Below are positions 1-22,100 of a DNA stretch of 64,000 nucleotides, one piece after another. The DNA comes from Corbicula japonica (taxonomy: Eukaryota > Mollusca > Bivalvia > Venerida > Cyrenidae): assembly GCA_038501625.1 (NCBI GenBank), contig JAZAYU010000006.1:10214181-10278180 (forward strand), written 5' to 3'. Under the pieces are notes generated by a model, which was given only the letters and a program-made list of their open reading frames with translations, was not told the DNA's origin and made no database searches. Position 1 is the first letter of the stretch. Every line of letters begins with the position of its first letter. The position numbers were made by a program, and so were the translations under genes.

Positions 1-725
1 TTCTTAAGCCTTTATTCCTAGTCTAAGGTAATTCTCCATAGAGTTAGTGAAGAATTTACGGATCAAAAGTGCGCGGAATAAGAACGTTTGAGCCGATTAG
101 TAATAAACAAAAACGCTGAAAATACTTCATAAATACGCTGTTAAATGGTTTCAACCATCTAAGAAAAGTGTGGACACGGATTAAGAAAAGCTTATTAGTA
201 CAGAGATAAGGAAGCGAACATAAATCACCGACTTAAAAGGTAAGACTTTGAATCCATTTAATTTAAGATTATAATATATTTATTATTTCAATATCTATGT
301 CAAATCGTTCGGTCTGACCTCATAAGGAATATGTATTATCTACATGCGTTCTGGGATTTATTTGTTCTTAAAACATGCCGTGGAACATGGATAAGTTCCA
401 CTTGCCAATGCTTTAAAGTTAAGAAAAAAAACATACAGACGTTTTCTTTCCGTTTTGGTGAGCGTGAAACCTATCGAAGTGCGCGTAACTTCAAAATTCA
501 TTTTTAACGGTAAATTGCAGTCCGCAGTTCGCTAATTTGATGACCATATATGTAATTTACACATCATTTTCACGAGTTTTAAAGATTTTTTGAAACAACT
601 TCATTAAGGTATATCATAAAACGCCGTTATTTGAATAAAAGGTTTATTGAACCCTTAAAACACCCCCTTTATAAGGGCCTTGGGCGACATTTTATGACTA
701 ACCAGCTATTGAAAATTAGAGCAGA

Positions 726-733
726 TATAAATA
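726..733 (+). promoter_or_regulatory. Possible TATA box for the upstream Otx promoter
   Basis: TATAAATA lies about 175 bp before the ATG at 902. Initiation some 30 bp downstream would leave a leader of about 145 nt. The sequence is AT-rich, so a chance match is quite possible. Confidence 0.3.
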
Positions 734-901
734 CTAGACTAAAATTCTGTTTTGTAACACATATCATTACCAAATTGTCGCAGTGACCCTATTGTTGCCG
801 GTCCGTGAAACTCGAGTGACCACTTGTTTTGCTCAGTTATTCATTTACACGGTGTATCATAAGTGTTGAAATATACAAACTAAAAGTTCAAAACCGGAAA
901 A

Positions 902-10013
<9,112 letters not shown>

Positions 10014-10385
10014 CCCAGTGACATAAGACATGTGATGTAACTATCATTGTGATTATTTGTTACTGCCGGAAGAAGACGAATACTCGGTAAATTCCGTATC
10101 GCGACACGCGCGATTTGCGGAAACAACCGAAGCTGGTGCTGTCCAGGGTGCGTTCGATTCTTGGGCAGTGTAAGGTGCAGATTTGACTAAAACAATATTC
10201 CAAGTGCTTGTTCGGTTGTGACGCCGTTGGGCGATAGACTGTGACATAAGTCGTGACAATCAGAAGTAAATGTGAGTTTCTAGAACTTAGCAGTGTGTAA
10301 AATATATATGAGGAAGGTACTTTTACAATTCACACAAATTATACATAAAGCATTCCATTAATAAAGAACTGTTATAAACTGGTTC
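10014..10385 (+). other. Otx: Otx 3' UTR
   Basis: Sequence after the stop. The first AATAAA is at 10360-10365, so a short 3' UTR of about 370 nt is possible. Further AATAAA sequences near 10854 and 10963 could serve longer forms. Confidence 0.6.
10360..10365 (+). terminator. Candidate Otx polyadenylation signal
   Basis: Canonical AATAAA (CCATTAATAAAGAAC), 347 nt after the stop codon. Confidence 0.5.
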
Positions 10386-11089
10386 CAAAAATACTCACTT
10401 TATGTATTGTTGTTTGATAAATTATTCAGATATATGTCTGGGCCAAACAGCCCTTTATTAGGATATACATCATTACTTTTCTAGCTTTATATTTTGTCTT
10501 TAGTGTGGATCATATACATTCATATTTTATACAATGTGTTAGCAAATATGCCGTTAATAATGTTAACAACTGCTAAAAGCCAAAATGGCAGCATCTTTTT
10601 GATCATTTCAAATTTCGTTGCATTCCGTAACATAAATTTCGTTCCATTCCGTAACATACAGGTATATCGATATGAGATTGTAGTATATAGTAAATAACTT
10701 AATTTTGTACAAAGTGTACATTTTGTATATTTTTGTTCACTGTTGTTGTTTAAGATATTTTCGTTTTGCACTGTAAAACATGTTGTCTATGTAAATGTAT
10801 ATTTAAAGTCTAATAACATACAGTGGAATTCAGTCATTATCTTTGATTTTTTTAATAAACCATTATGTTTCTGTGTTAAGAGAAATATCACAAATGCCAA
10901 AATTTCTCTTCAGATTTATTATTGGAAATATGTATGTTCAGTGAAACGGGAACATATTGGGAATAAATGCAATAACTTAAAATGTCTTTGTCCTTATTAC
11001 TTAATGTTGTACATCGATTTTATAAAGAAGTATGAATTTAACTCAAAGGCGAGTGCAATGGTTGTTTAGTAGAAGGGTTGCTCGAAGTC

Positions 11090-11235
11090 CCTTTTAGAAA
11101 TGCAGCATTATTAATTTTCCATGGGTATTTTGACCAGAAAGTTAGAAAATATTATATAACTACCATAACCTTGCCCCAAAACGACAATCCCTTCCTGGAA
11201 ATTTGCATCCGACCCTTGCACCAGACTAGACGTCG
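11090..11235. repeat. Dispersed repeat, copy 1 (GGATTTTGGCCAGAAAGTT family)
   Basis: Shares a block containing CATGGG-ATTTTGACCAGAAAGTT, ACTACCATAA-C-TGCCCC and CCTTCCTGGAAAT with copies at 21905-22035 and 24695-24815. No coding capacity; class unknown. Confidence 0.65.
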
Positions 11236-12754
11236 GTGTTGCCGTTGCACCTTCATTAAAGTGTTGCATGAAAGGTACCAGCATGTATAAATCAGGGGAA
11301 TTGATAGTAAACTTTGTTTTATGTCTTCAGTGGTAGCCGACAATCAGATTGTTGAAATCTTGATAGAATTTAAAGCAAAGCAAATTATTGGCGCCGTTCT
11401 ACTTAGAGAAAAGTTCTCAATGCAAGCTTCAATCATGCACTTTGCCCAAGATTTTAAAACTGAGAATAGAGATCAGTCTCAAATCTTAAGTCTCAAGTAT
11501 CTGATTGGCAGAAATGGAGACATGATGAAGCGAGATGGTTACCAGTCTTTGATCTTTATGCCTTTATAGCAGCAGCTGAGTGCATTTTTGAGGACTGAAA
11601 TATTGATGTAGCAACAAAGAATATCATCTCTGGACTTAGCAAATGGTGCATGTATGTCAACCACTGAAATAACAGATCGTCTGAGACAAAACCATGTGGC
11701 AATTGAATAATCAGAAAAATGCCACAACTATAAAAGACAGCCTCGGCACACAGCCATCTTGAAGAGAGATACTTAGCATACATTGTATGTCTGATGTTTC
11801 GTAAATAAGTGACTCCTTTACGAAATAACACGAGATATAGGCTAAGTATCTTTTCACGCGAATTCTTGAAAAAGGTACATTGGAATGGTCAGTGGCAAAC
11901 TTATTTGCCAACAAATCGTGGAAACACAGAAAACAAAAGTAGCCAATAATACCGCCAAGATGCTAGGTAGTCAATGATATAACTGAGACCTGGGCTAAAG
12001 GTTATAAAACTAAGCTTGGAAAGCTCGAGGATATGTCACTGTTTTCACTTCATCAATGTCCAAGAGCATAATTTCTTTTATATGTTATCTTTCAAGTTGT
12101 GAGGGCCTCTTTGAGTTTCGTAAAATATTTCAGTTTTTTAAATCTGCATATTTGAACAAGAAGAATATAAGGGGAGAACACTGCGAGAAGATTTTGGAAA
12201 ATGCCCATTATCCCATAAATATCTAAATCAAACTCCACATAGCACACACGGCCCACATCTTGACTACTTACTTTGGAACACTAATCTCTCTACATATTAA
12301 TAATAATACAGTATTTGTTTACTCTAAATATAATATATGATCCATAATTCGTCCAAATAATCATTTTCTTCACAGAACTTAATGAAGTCTTAATCTATCA
12401 GATAATGTAAAACTATGCGGCGAAATCTTGTGTCCGAATGATTTATGGTCAAGGGGAGGTAGACATTCAAAATAAAATGAATAAAACAAACTGGATTATG
12501 GTTTGACCCTACATTTAAGCAGAGCCAATACAAAAATGTTTATAGAATGTTTATGAAAAAGATCTAAGTCAAAATTGTCCCAAATCATCAGCGTCTGATC
12601 AAAACTCAAATTCAAAAGGGAAAAATATCCAAAGTACAACGACTGTAAAGAAAAACAGGGGCAAACTATTAAAAAATTGATAGAAATAAAGTAAAGCAAT
12701 TCACGGTATTTATTTTAAGTTTCCTCTCAATGTCAAGGATATAGGCCAACTATA

Positions 12755-12906
12755 TGAAAACTGGCCCCAAGATTATAAAACTGAGAATGGAAACCAGTCT
12801 CAAATCTCACCAATCTGATTGGCTGAAGTGGCGACTGATCGCCATTTCAGCCAGATGTTTGAGTTTCGAGGCTGGTTTCAAGTCTCAGTTTTATAATCCA
12901 CTATTA
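12755..12906. repeat. Foldback MITE, GGGCCC family
   Basis: Near-perfect inverted repeat. The left arm reads GGCCCCAAGATTATAAAACT, then GAGAATGGAAACCAGTCTCA; the right arm reads GGTTTCAAGTCTCAGTTTTA. The centre is GGCGACTGATCGCC. Related copies lie at 22408-22555, 42740-42884, 47062-47285 and 47965-48110. Confidence 0.8.
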
Positions 12907-13452
12907 TTTAAGTTCAATATCATTCATTTGTGTTTTATTTTAAATATTGACCATCTGCATAAACTTCAAATGAATTTATCAAGTTGAAAGGAGATATAAC
13001 TTGGAAAATATTTTGTACCAGTTGAAGGATTTGTTTGAAATAGGTAGGTCATTTTATCTGTGTTTTAAGTTCCAAAAGTTGATAGGCATTTAACCTTTTT
13101 TAAGAGTAATCTCTTACTTTGTCTCAAAAACCCAAGGATATGTTCTCCTTGAAAATTTTTGCATATTTTTGCTCAACTATCCCAAGACTATGTCGAGCTT
13201 ATCCACTCACTTTGTCGCGTTATTGCATATATTTATTTCCACATCAATGAGAAACAATGGCCATAGGATACACTTTCTTTATGCATCTTTATTTTTATAA
13301 ACAGATCAAGTTTCAAAGCATGTGTCAATTCCTTGCATTATTCTTTGGAATCAGGGATGAATTTTAAATGACAAAATCTCGAACATTTATTTAAACATTT
13401 GATATATTTTTGTGTGATGTACACTTGAAATACAACCAAAACGTTTCGTTTA

Positions 13453-14975
13453 GAGTGTTCCCCATGCTATAGTGTCCCCCATGCTATAGTGTTCCCCATG
13501 CTAGTGTTCCCATGCTATAGTGTGCCCATGCTATAGTGTTCCCCATGCTATAGAGTTCCCCATGCTGTAGTGTTCCCATGCTAGTGTTCCCATGCTATAG
13601 TGTTCTCATGCTATATTGTTCCCATGCTATAGTGTTCCCCATGCTATAGTGTTCCCATGCTATAGTGTTCCCATGCTATAGTGTCCCCCATGATATAGTG
13701 TCCCCCATGCTATAGTGTTCCCCATGCTATAGTGTCCCTGATGCTATAGTGTTCTCATGCTATAGTGTTCCCCATGCTATAGTGTTCCCTGTGCTATAGT
13801 GTTCCCCTTGCTATAGTGTTCCCCATGCTATAGTGTTCCCAATGCTATAGAGTTCCCCATGCTATAGTGTTCCCCATGCTATAGTGTCCCTGATGCTATA
13901 GTGTTCCCCATGCTATAGTGTCCCTGATGCTATAGTGTTCCCCATGCTATAGTGTTCCCCATGCTATAGTGTCCCCCATGCTTTAGTGTTCCCCATGCTT
14001 TAGTGTTCCCCATGCTATAGTGTTCCCCATGCTATAGTGTTCCCCTTGCTATAGTGTTCCCCATGCTATAGTGTTCCCCATGCTATAGTGTTCCCAATGC
14101 TATAGAGTTCCCCATGCTATAGTGTTCCCCATGCTATAGTGTCCCCCATACTATAGTGTCCCCCATGCTATAGTGTCCCCATGCTATAGTGTCCCCCATG
14201 CTAAAGTGTTCCCAATGCTGAAGTGTCCCCCATGCTAAAGTGTTCCCAATGCTAAAGTTTTCCCCATGCTAAAGTGTTCCCCATGCTATAGTGTTTCCAA
14301 TGCTATAGTGTTCCCCATGCAATAGTGTTCCCATGCTATAGTGTTCCCATGCTATAGAGTTCCCCATGCTATAGTGTTTCCATGCTATAGTGTCCCCCAT
14401 GCTAAAGTGTTCCCCATGCTTAAGTGTTCCCATGCTATAGTGTTCTCATGCTATAGTGTTCCCCGTGCTAGTGTTCCCCGTGTTATAGTGTTCCCCGTGC
14501 TATAGTGTTCCCCATGCTATAGTGTTCCTCGTGCTATAGGGTTCCCCAGGCTATAGTGTTCCCCATGCTATAGAGTTCCCAATGCTATAGTGTCCCCCAT
14601 GCTATAGTGTCCCCCATGCTATAGTGTCCCCCATGCTTTAGTGTTCCCCATGCTATAGTGTTCCCCATGCTGTAGTGTCCCCCATGCTATAGTGTCCCCC
14701 ATGCTAAAGTGTTCCCCATGCTTAAGTGTTCCCCATGCTATAGTGTTCCCCATGCTAGTGTTCCCCATGTTATAGTGTTCCCCATGCTATAGTGTTTCCC
14801 ATGCTATAGTGTTCCCCATGCTAAAGTGTTCCCCATGCTATAGTGTCCCCAATGCTAAATTGTTCCCCATGCTATAGTGTTCCCCATGCTAAAGTGTTCC
14901 CCATGCTATAGTGTTCCCCATGCTATATTGTTCCCCATGCTATTGTGTCCCCGATGCTATAGTGTCCCCTATGCT
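13453..14975. repeat. 17-bp minisatellite, about 90 units
   Basis: Tandem array of CCCCATGCTATAGTGTT with point variants (AAAG for ATAG, TCCC for CCCC, AATGC) and occasional 13-16 bp short units. It lies in the gap between the convergent Otx and SARS2 genes. The unit length is not a multiple of 3 and TAG recurs, so it is non-coding. Confidence 0.97.
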
Positions 14976-15383
14976 CTGCTGTGAGCACCTTCACACAATG
15001 GGAAATGAATAACATTGCTAATTGGCTTGGCAAGTTATTTTCACCCCAATGTTAAAAACCCAGATAACTTGTTGCATACCCAAGTTGGATAACCAATTAG
15101 AAAATCTGTTTAAAACAGAAATACACTGGTTTTATTCATAAATCAATAACATGTTTTTATATATTTTCACTTGATATAATTTTATTGGATTAAATGAGAG
15201 AGTCTTGAAAAGCCTTTAAAATCTCTCTTTGAAAACATTTGTAGCAAATTCTTGTTCCAATACAGAAATCACAAAATAGCTTTATTTCATGTCCTCTTGA
15301 AAAATATGCATGGACGTTCAACTTACTACTACAGGATTTATGTAAGTGGGCTTTACTGTTGTAAACTACTAAACAGTTCACAT

Positions 15384-15573
15384 CACTCCGTTGTGTAGAT
15401 CCAGATCAGCTGGCACATTAGTTCCGTCTGATCAGGATCTGCACTGGTTGCTTTTTGGTCAGAAATAACCTAATAAATAGAAAAGCAAAATAACAGATCC
15501 TGATCAGATGGCTGATCTGGATCTAAACTGTTTGCAAATGCAATAAAGGTGTTTATATGGAGGAAAGGGTTAT
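15384..15573. repeat. GATC-rich MITE, copy next to the SARS2 stop
   Basis: Contains the family core TGATCAGGATCTGCACTGGT ... CAGATCCTGATCAG and the end TATATGGAGGAAAGGGTTA. It abuts the 3' end of SARS2, so it may be part of that 3' UTR. Confidence 0.75.
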
Positions 15574-15574
15574 A

Positions 15575-15580
15575 TTTATT
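15575..15580 (-). terminator. Candidate SARS2 polyadenylation signal
   Basis: AATAAA on the minus strand, 34 nt beyond the TAG stop. It overlaps the boundary of the neighbouring MITE. Confidence 0.5.
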
Positions 15581-15613
15581 TGTTCTACTAGAACTTCTAC
15601 CATCTTCATTGTA

Positions 15614-16174
15614 CTATCTGCTGTTACCATCTTTAGGTTTAGTATTGTCTTCTCTAATATTTTCATCTGGAAGTCTACCACTTTCCTGAGGTTCAATATC
15701 TTCTTGCTTTTTCTTAATTTCTTGCAGTTTAGCATTTTCTTGAGGTATAATACTTTTCTTTGGTTGAATTTCTTCCTGTTGTTTAAGATTTTCCTTTTTA
15801 CTGTTATCTTCTTGATGTGTTTTTTCTATCTGTTGTTTAGAAATTTCTTGGAATTTGGTATCTTCTTGGGATTTATTATCTTCTTGGGGTTTAATTTCTG
15901 CTTGTTGTTTTTTATCTTCTCGGTGTTTATTACCTTCTTGGGGTTTAATTTCTGTCTGTTGTTTTGTATCTTCTTGGGTTTTATTATCCCCTTGGGGTTT
16001 AACATCTTGTTGTTTTGCTTCTTCTTGTTTTACCTTTTCTGTGACAGGTTTTGCTACTTTCTTGAGTTTAGCAGCCTTGATCCACATTGTCTTAGGAACA
16101 CTTTCTGATTTTGTAATGAACTTTAAACCATCCATGTATTTCTGTAGCACCTTGGGTATGCTAATGCTGCCTCC
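15614..16174 (-). CDS. SARS2: SARS2 exon 16: end of catalytic core and Gln/Lys/Glu-rich tail
   Basis: Acceptor TTATTTCAG|GGAGGC; stop TAG at 15616-15614; residues about 425-610. It begins [16 protein letters not shown], matching the usual end of the synthetase (G-V-IP-L--Y--G). After [12 protein letters not shown] comes roughly 140 residues of imperfect repeats such as [38 protein letters not shown] and QEDIEPQES. The tail is highly charged, likely disordered or a single helix, and absent from vertebrate SARS2. It is open to the stop with no frameshift. The two plus-strand open frames over it are mirror-image artefacts of the low complexity. Confidence 0.9.
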   Translation of the reverse strand, partial: GGSISIPKVLQKYMDGLKFITKSESVPKTMWIKAAKLKKVAKPVTEKVKQEEAKQQDVKPQGDNKTQEDTKQQTEIKPQEGNKHREDKKQQAEIKPQEDNKSQEDTKFQEISKQQIEKTHQEDNSKKENLKQQEEIQPKKSIIPQENAKLQEIKKKQEDIEPQESGRLPDENIREDNTKPKDGNSR

Positions 16175-19100
16175 CTGAAATAACACAGGTTTAGAGTTAT
16201 CTAGCCTTTACTCCATTGGATATCCATGGACGAACAGAGTAGATCCAGATCATCTGGCACATTGGTGCAATCTGATCAGGATCTACAGTGTTCACCTTTA
16301 TAATTATTCATAAGTTATTTCTGACCAAGATGCAACCAGTGTAGATCCAGATCAGATGACATGGATGTGGATCTACACTGGTCACTCATACAACAAAACC
16401 CATATGTATGGAAAAAAGGGTTAAGCACTGATGGAAACTTGCACTGACAGTTTTAAGCAATTTCAGGAAATAACTAGCCCGTTCATTTTCAGAGGACTTA
16501 TTTTAATTCCTTAAAGCTCATTGATAAATAACCGAGTCACACAGATTCAAGATACTTAAACATATTATTGTACGAGGGTTGTCCCAATAAATCATAGACT
16601 ATTTGAATAAAAAGAAAACTACTGATCACATGTTTATGCAAATTTCACAGTTAGTTAAGACATCATTTGGTAACTTGTAGACGAAATATCAAAGAAAAAT
16701 AGATTATCATAAAGAAATTGGAAACATTTTAACAAGACAACCTACCGACCAGCGGCGCACGTCACAACGTCATTACAATGCTCACACAGCATACCGTTAC
16801 TCGTTCCTGAAGTAATCTTCAGCATGTTTGATACACTCGCGGTGTCTAATCACCAGACTATTAAATAAATTAATGAAACACTCTGTTGGAAGACTTTTGT
16901 TGAAGGCCAAGCTTTCTGATCTCGTCGCAGATCTCAAATTTGAGACCTATGAGCCCAAAAGTTAACAACGTCTACCGTAGCGAGGTCTGGCGAGTACGGG
17001 GGATGACTGATTCCGAGTATTATTTCCGATTCACCATGCAAAAAATTTCTGTGACACTTTTGTATACCAACGCTCTAGATATGAGGATGCTTTTAAACTA
17101 TTTTTTGTTCTTTAAGCGAGTATTTTGGCGTCAATTAGCTTTTATCACAATATTGGATGATTGAAATGTGCGCCGCGGCTTCTTCAAACGTCGCGATTTT
17201 CATTAGAAGTTAATATTTACTCATCAGCACGAAACAAGCACTACTCTAATAAAAATTAAGGCAACATTTTGAAACTTTGCGGATTGATTTCAGAATGATC
17301 ACCAATTAAGGAAACATTAACAATTTGCGACTAAAACGGCAATTTGTAATGTATTAACTGTTTTAAGTAAATCATTGAATTCCGAATCATGGCGCTTTTT
17401 AACGTGCGCCGCCGATCGCTATCACGGTTTAATAAAGTACGAGTAATTTCTTTATTTTAGTAGATTTTTCTTTGTAATTCAGCATACTTGTTACCAAATG
17501 ATGTCTTAACTACCTGTGAAATTTGCTTAATGATATGCGTAGTAGTTTTCTTTTTATTCAAAAAGTCTACGATTTATTGGGACAACCCTCGTACATTGTA
17601 TTATTTTCAGTTCTCTCAATTTCAGTCTGAAATCACCGTAGGTGTGTTTTATCATGATATGGTGCCTGATGATTAAGAGAAAATTCTAGGAGATGTAATA
17701 AACTATATATCTCGACATCTCTGCACAGTATGTTCCATTCTAGTCAGTTGATTTCTACTACTTGCCTTATTCTGGTGAGTTTCAAACAGAGCCATGATTG
17801 TCCTGGGTACCGCACAGGCCGTTCCATTTACCTATAACATACAAATGATTTCTGACTTTCCCTGATTTTGTGTTGATTAATAACAATTTATCTAACTGAA
17901 ATCAGCCTTTTAACAAGTTTCTAGAATTTTTTTAAAGAGTCTCAAATGTTGTACAACATAAGGTGGCTAATCCAAATGTTACTGACAATCCAAAATTCAA
18001 CCAATTACAGGTGAGAACGTACTCAAAGCATTTCTGTTAACCCTTTCCTCCATAGACACATCTTTATTGCATGGGCGAACAGTTTAGATCCTGATCAGTG
18101 GCACATCTGTGCCATCTGATCAGGATCTAAACTGTTCACTTTTGATTCATTTTTAGGTCATTTCTGACCAAAATGCGACCAGTGCAGATCCTGATCAGAT
18201 GCCACGGATGTGCCAGCTGATCTGGATCTACACTGGTCGCACATGCGTTAAAATGCATATATATGGAGGAAAGGGTTATGAGTCTTATAATAAAGATAAA
18301 ATGTTAATTCATAAAACATCTAACTACATCTGATTTGTATAATTAACCCTTTACCCCATTGGTACAACTTTTATAGCCTGTGTAAATAGTGTAGATCTAG
18401 GTCAGCCGGCACATCTGTACCATTTTATCAGGTTCTACACTCTTGACTTTAAGATTGATTAGAATTTTTCTGACCAAGAAGCAAACAGTGCAGATCCATA
18501 TCAGACAGCACAGATTTGCTGGCTGATCTGGATCTAAAATGGTCGCACATGTGATAAAACCTGTACCTGTATGTATCAAGTGAAGGGATAATTTGATAAG
18601 TTTTGCATAAATATTGTGACGCAATATTAAGACTTTATATATCCGAAGTGATTCCAGTGACCATCAGTAATATATAATATAAACTGAACTTCTAGTCTGA
18701 CAAGCTAATTCTTGGACTATGACAAACTATCTCTAAGTATTTGTGTATATTGTGGATGCTGTATAGAAACTAGAATGTTGTGTTCCGCGGAACACATGTG
18801 TTGCCTGCATGGAGAAAGTTGAAATGTGGGCCTATGTTTAATCATATATAATAAAAATATTTTATTTAAGTTGATTTCAATACTACACCACAGAACACAT
18901 GTGTCATCTAAATTGCATTTTAAAGGGGAATAACTAAAACAATGGTGAAACCTGAGTTATCATCTTCAAAAATTGGTTTGTAAATGCAGATGAGTTATTC
19001 AAAGTGTTAAGTGAATTAATTGAACGAGTACTTTCTATTTTACAGGCAACACTAAGTTTCATGTTAAAGTTGCATTTGAAAGGGACATAACTCATAAAAT

Positions 19101-22100
19101 ATTGAAACTGGAGTTATCATTTTTGTCGTCATAGATGGCATGTTCATGCTGATAATATTTTCCAAGTATGAAGTGAATAGGTCAAGTACTTTCAATGTTG
19201 AATGGCAACATTAAGTTTCAGGTAAAAGTTGCATTTGAAAGGGGGTTGACTCAAAAAATATTGAAACTGGAGTTATCATTCTTGTCGTCACAGATGGCAT
19301 TGTTCAGGCTGATGATATATTCCAAGTATGAAGTGAACAGGACGAGTACTTTCAAAGTTAAAGTCAACATTAAGTTTCATGTTAAAGTTGCATTTGAAAG
19401 GGGCATAACTCAAAAAATTTTGAAGCTTGATTCATCATTCTTGTCGTCACAGATGGCATTGTTCGTGCTGATGATATATTCCAAGTACGAAGTGAATAGG
19501 ACAAGTACTTTCAAAGTAATAGGCAAAAATATTGAAACTGGAGTTATCATTCTTGTTGTCACAGATGGCATTGTTCAGGCTGATGATATATTCCAAGTAT
19601 GAAGTGAAAAGGACGAGTACTTTCAAAGTTAAAGTCAACATTAAGTTTCAGGTTAAAATTGCATTTGAAAGGGGCATAACTAAAAAAATATTGAAACTGG
19701 AGTTATCTTTCTTGTCGTCACAGATGGCATTGTTCATGCTGATGATATATTCCAAGTACGAAGTGAATAGGACAAGTACTTTCAAAGTAATAGGCAACAT
19801 AAAGTTTCAGGTTAAAGTTGCATTTGAAAGGGGCATAACTAAAAAAATATTGAAACTGGAGTTATCATTCTTGTCATCACAGATGGCATTGTTCGAGCTG
19901 ATGATATATTCCAAGTATGAAGTGAATAGGACAAGTACTTTTAAAGTTAAAGTCAACATTAAGTTTCATGTTAAAGTTGCATTTGAAAGGGGCATAACTC
20001 AACAAATTTTGAAGGTTGAGTTATCATTCTTGTCGCACAGATGGCATTGTTCGTGCTGATGATATATTCCAAGTATGAAGTGAATAGGACAAGTACTTTC
20101 AAAGTTATAGGCAACATTAAGTTTCAGGTTAAAGTTGCATTTTAAGAGGGGCATAACTCAAAAAATTTTGAAGCTTCAGTTATCATTCTTGTCGCACAGA
20201 TGGCATTGTTTGTGCTGATGATATATTCCAAGTATGAAGTGAATAGGACAAGTACTTTCAAAGTTATAGGCATCATTAAGTTTCAGGTTAAAGTTGGGGG
20301 ACTACCGGACGACAGCACCGACAATTACGACAAAGAAGACGAAGACGCCGCCGGACTATAGGATCCCTATGTGTCTACCTGCTATCGCAGGCGACACAAT
20401 GAGAAATTAATGAAGTTTATATTAGTTATACATGTTAATATAATGATCTCCCTTGCTTACAAAACTGGGTTTTGTACTGATAGTAGAACTAGAATGTTGT
20501 GTTCCACGAACACATGTGTCGCCTGCATGGAAAAAATTTAAATGTGGGCCTATGTATAATCATATATAATAAAAATATTTTATTTAAGTTGATTTCAATA
20601 CTACACCACAGAACACGTGTCATCTAAATTGCATTTAAAAGGGGAATAATTAAAATAATGGTGAAACCTGAGTTATCATCTTCAAAAATTGGTTTGTAAA
20701 TGCAGATAAGTTATTCAAAGTATTAAGTGAATTAACTGAACAAGTACTTTCCATTTTACAGGCAACACTAAGTTTCAGGTTAAAGTTGCATTTGAAAGGG
20801 GCATAACTCAAAAAATATTGAAACTGGAGTTATCATTCTTGTCATCACAGATGGCATTGTTCGTGCTGATGATATATTTCAAGTATGAAGTGAAAAGGTC
20901 AAGTACTTTCAAAGTTAAAGGCAACATTAAGTTTCAGGTTAAAGTTGCATTTGAAAGGGGCATAACTCAAAAAATATTGAAACTGGAGTTTTCATTCTTG
21001 TCGTCACAGATGGCATTGTTCTTGCTGAAGATATATTCCAAGTATGAAGTAAATAGGACATGTACTTTCAAAGTTAAAATCAACATTAGGTGTTTCATGT
21101 TAAAGTTGCATTTGAAAGGGGCATAACTCAAAAAATATTGAAACTGGAGTTATCATTCTTTTCGTCACAGATGGCATTGTAACGATTGTTCATGCTAATG
21201 ATATATTCCAAGTATGAAGTGCATAGGACGTGTACTTTCAAAGTAATAGGCAACATTAAGTTTCAGGTTAAAGTTGCATTTGAAAGGGGCATAACCAAAA
21301 AATATTGAAACTGGAGTTATCATTCTTGTCATCACAGATGGCAATGTTCGTGCTGATGATATATTCCAAGTATGAAGTGAATAGGACAAGTACTTTCAAA
21401 GTTATAGGCAACATTAAGTTTCAGGTTTAAGTTGCATTTGAAAGGGGCATAACTCAAAAAATATTGAAACTGGAGTTATCTTTCTTGCCATCACAGATGG
21501 CATTGTTCGTGCTGATGATATATTCCAAGTATGAAGTGAAAAGGTCAAGTACTTTCAAAGTTATAGGCAACGTTAAGTTTCAGGTTAAAGTTGCATTTGA
21601 AAGGGGCATAACTAAAAAATATTGAAACTTGAGTTATCATTCTTGTCGTCACAGATGGCATTGTTCGTGCTGATGATATATTCCAAGTATGAAGTGAATA
21701 GGACAAGTACTTTCAAAGTTATAGGCAACATTAAGTTACAGGTTAAAGTTGGGGGACTACCGGACGACGGCACCGATGACGACGACGCCGCCGCCGCCAG
21801 ACAATAGGACCTCTATGTGTCTACCTGCTATCGCAGGCGACACAAAAACTACTGTGGTTTATGTCAGTATGCAGGGGCAGATTTAGAGAGTGTTCCGTGG
21901 TGTTGCTTGAAACCCTTTCAGAGCATAAATATTTAATATTCATGGGGATTTTGGCCAGAAAGTTTTAAATTGTTATGTACATGTAACTACCTCCAGACCG
22001 CCCCAAAGAACCCCCTTCCTGGAAATCTTGCACTGGTATGTGATTTCACTGTTGTAGCGTCCTTTGCTTACATGAAATCGAAAATATGACTGAAATTTGA

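Larger units (their letters stand above)
10386..13450. other. Intergenic region with dispersed repeat fragments
   Basis: No gene seen. It holds a copy of a dispersed repeat at about 11090-11230 (TTTCCATGGGTATTTTGACC ... CTTCCTGGAAATTTGCATCC). Related copies occur at 21905-22035 and 24695-24815, with fragments near 52400-52570 and 54140-54200. A diverged foldback MITE lies at 11455-11570 and a full one at 12755-12905. Confidence 0.6.

Noticed and set aside
15557..16178. Plus-strand frames of 183 and 107 codons rich in Phe, Leu and Cys
   Set aside because: They are antisense to SARS2 exon 16; the low-complexity tail keeps the opposite strand open.
19195..21807. Several long plus-strand open frames with repeated [20 protein letters not shown] peptides
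   Set aside because: They are translations of the 160-bp internal repeat of Helitron-like elements A and B; frames change between units and there are no gene signals.
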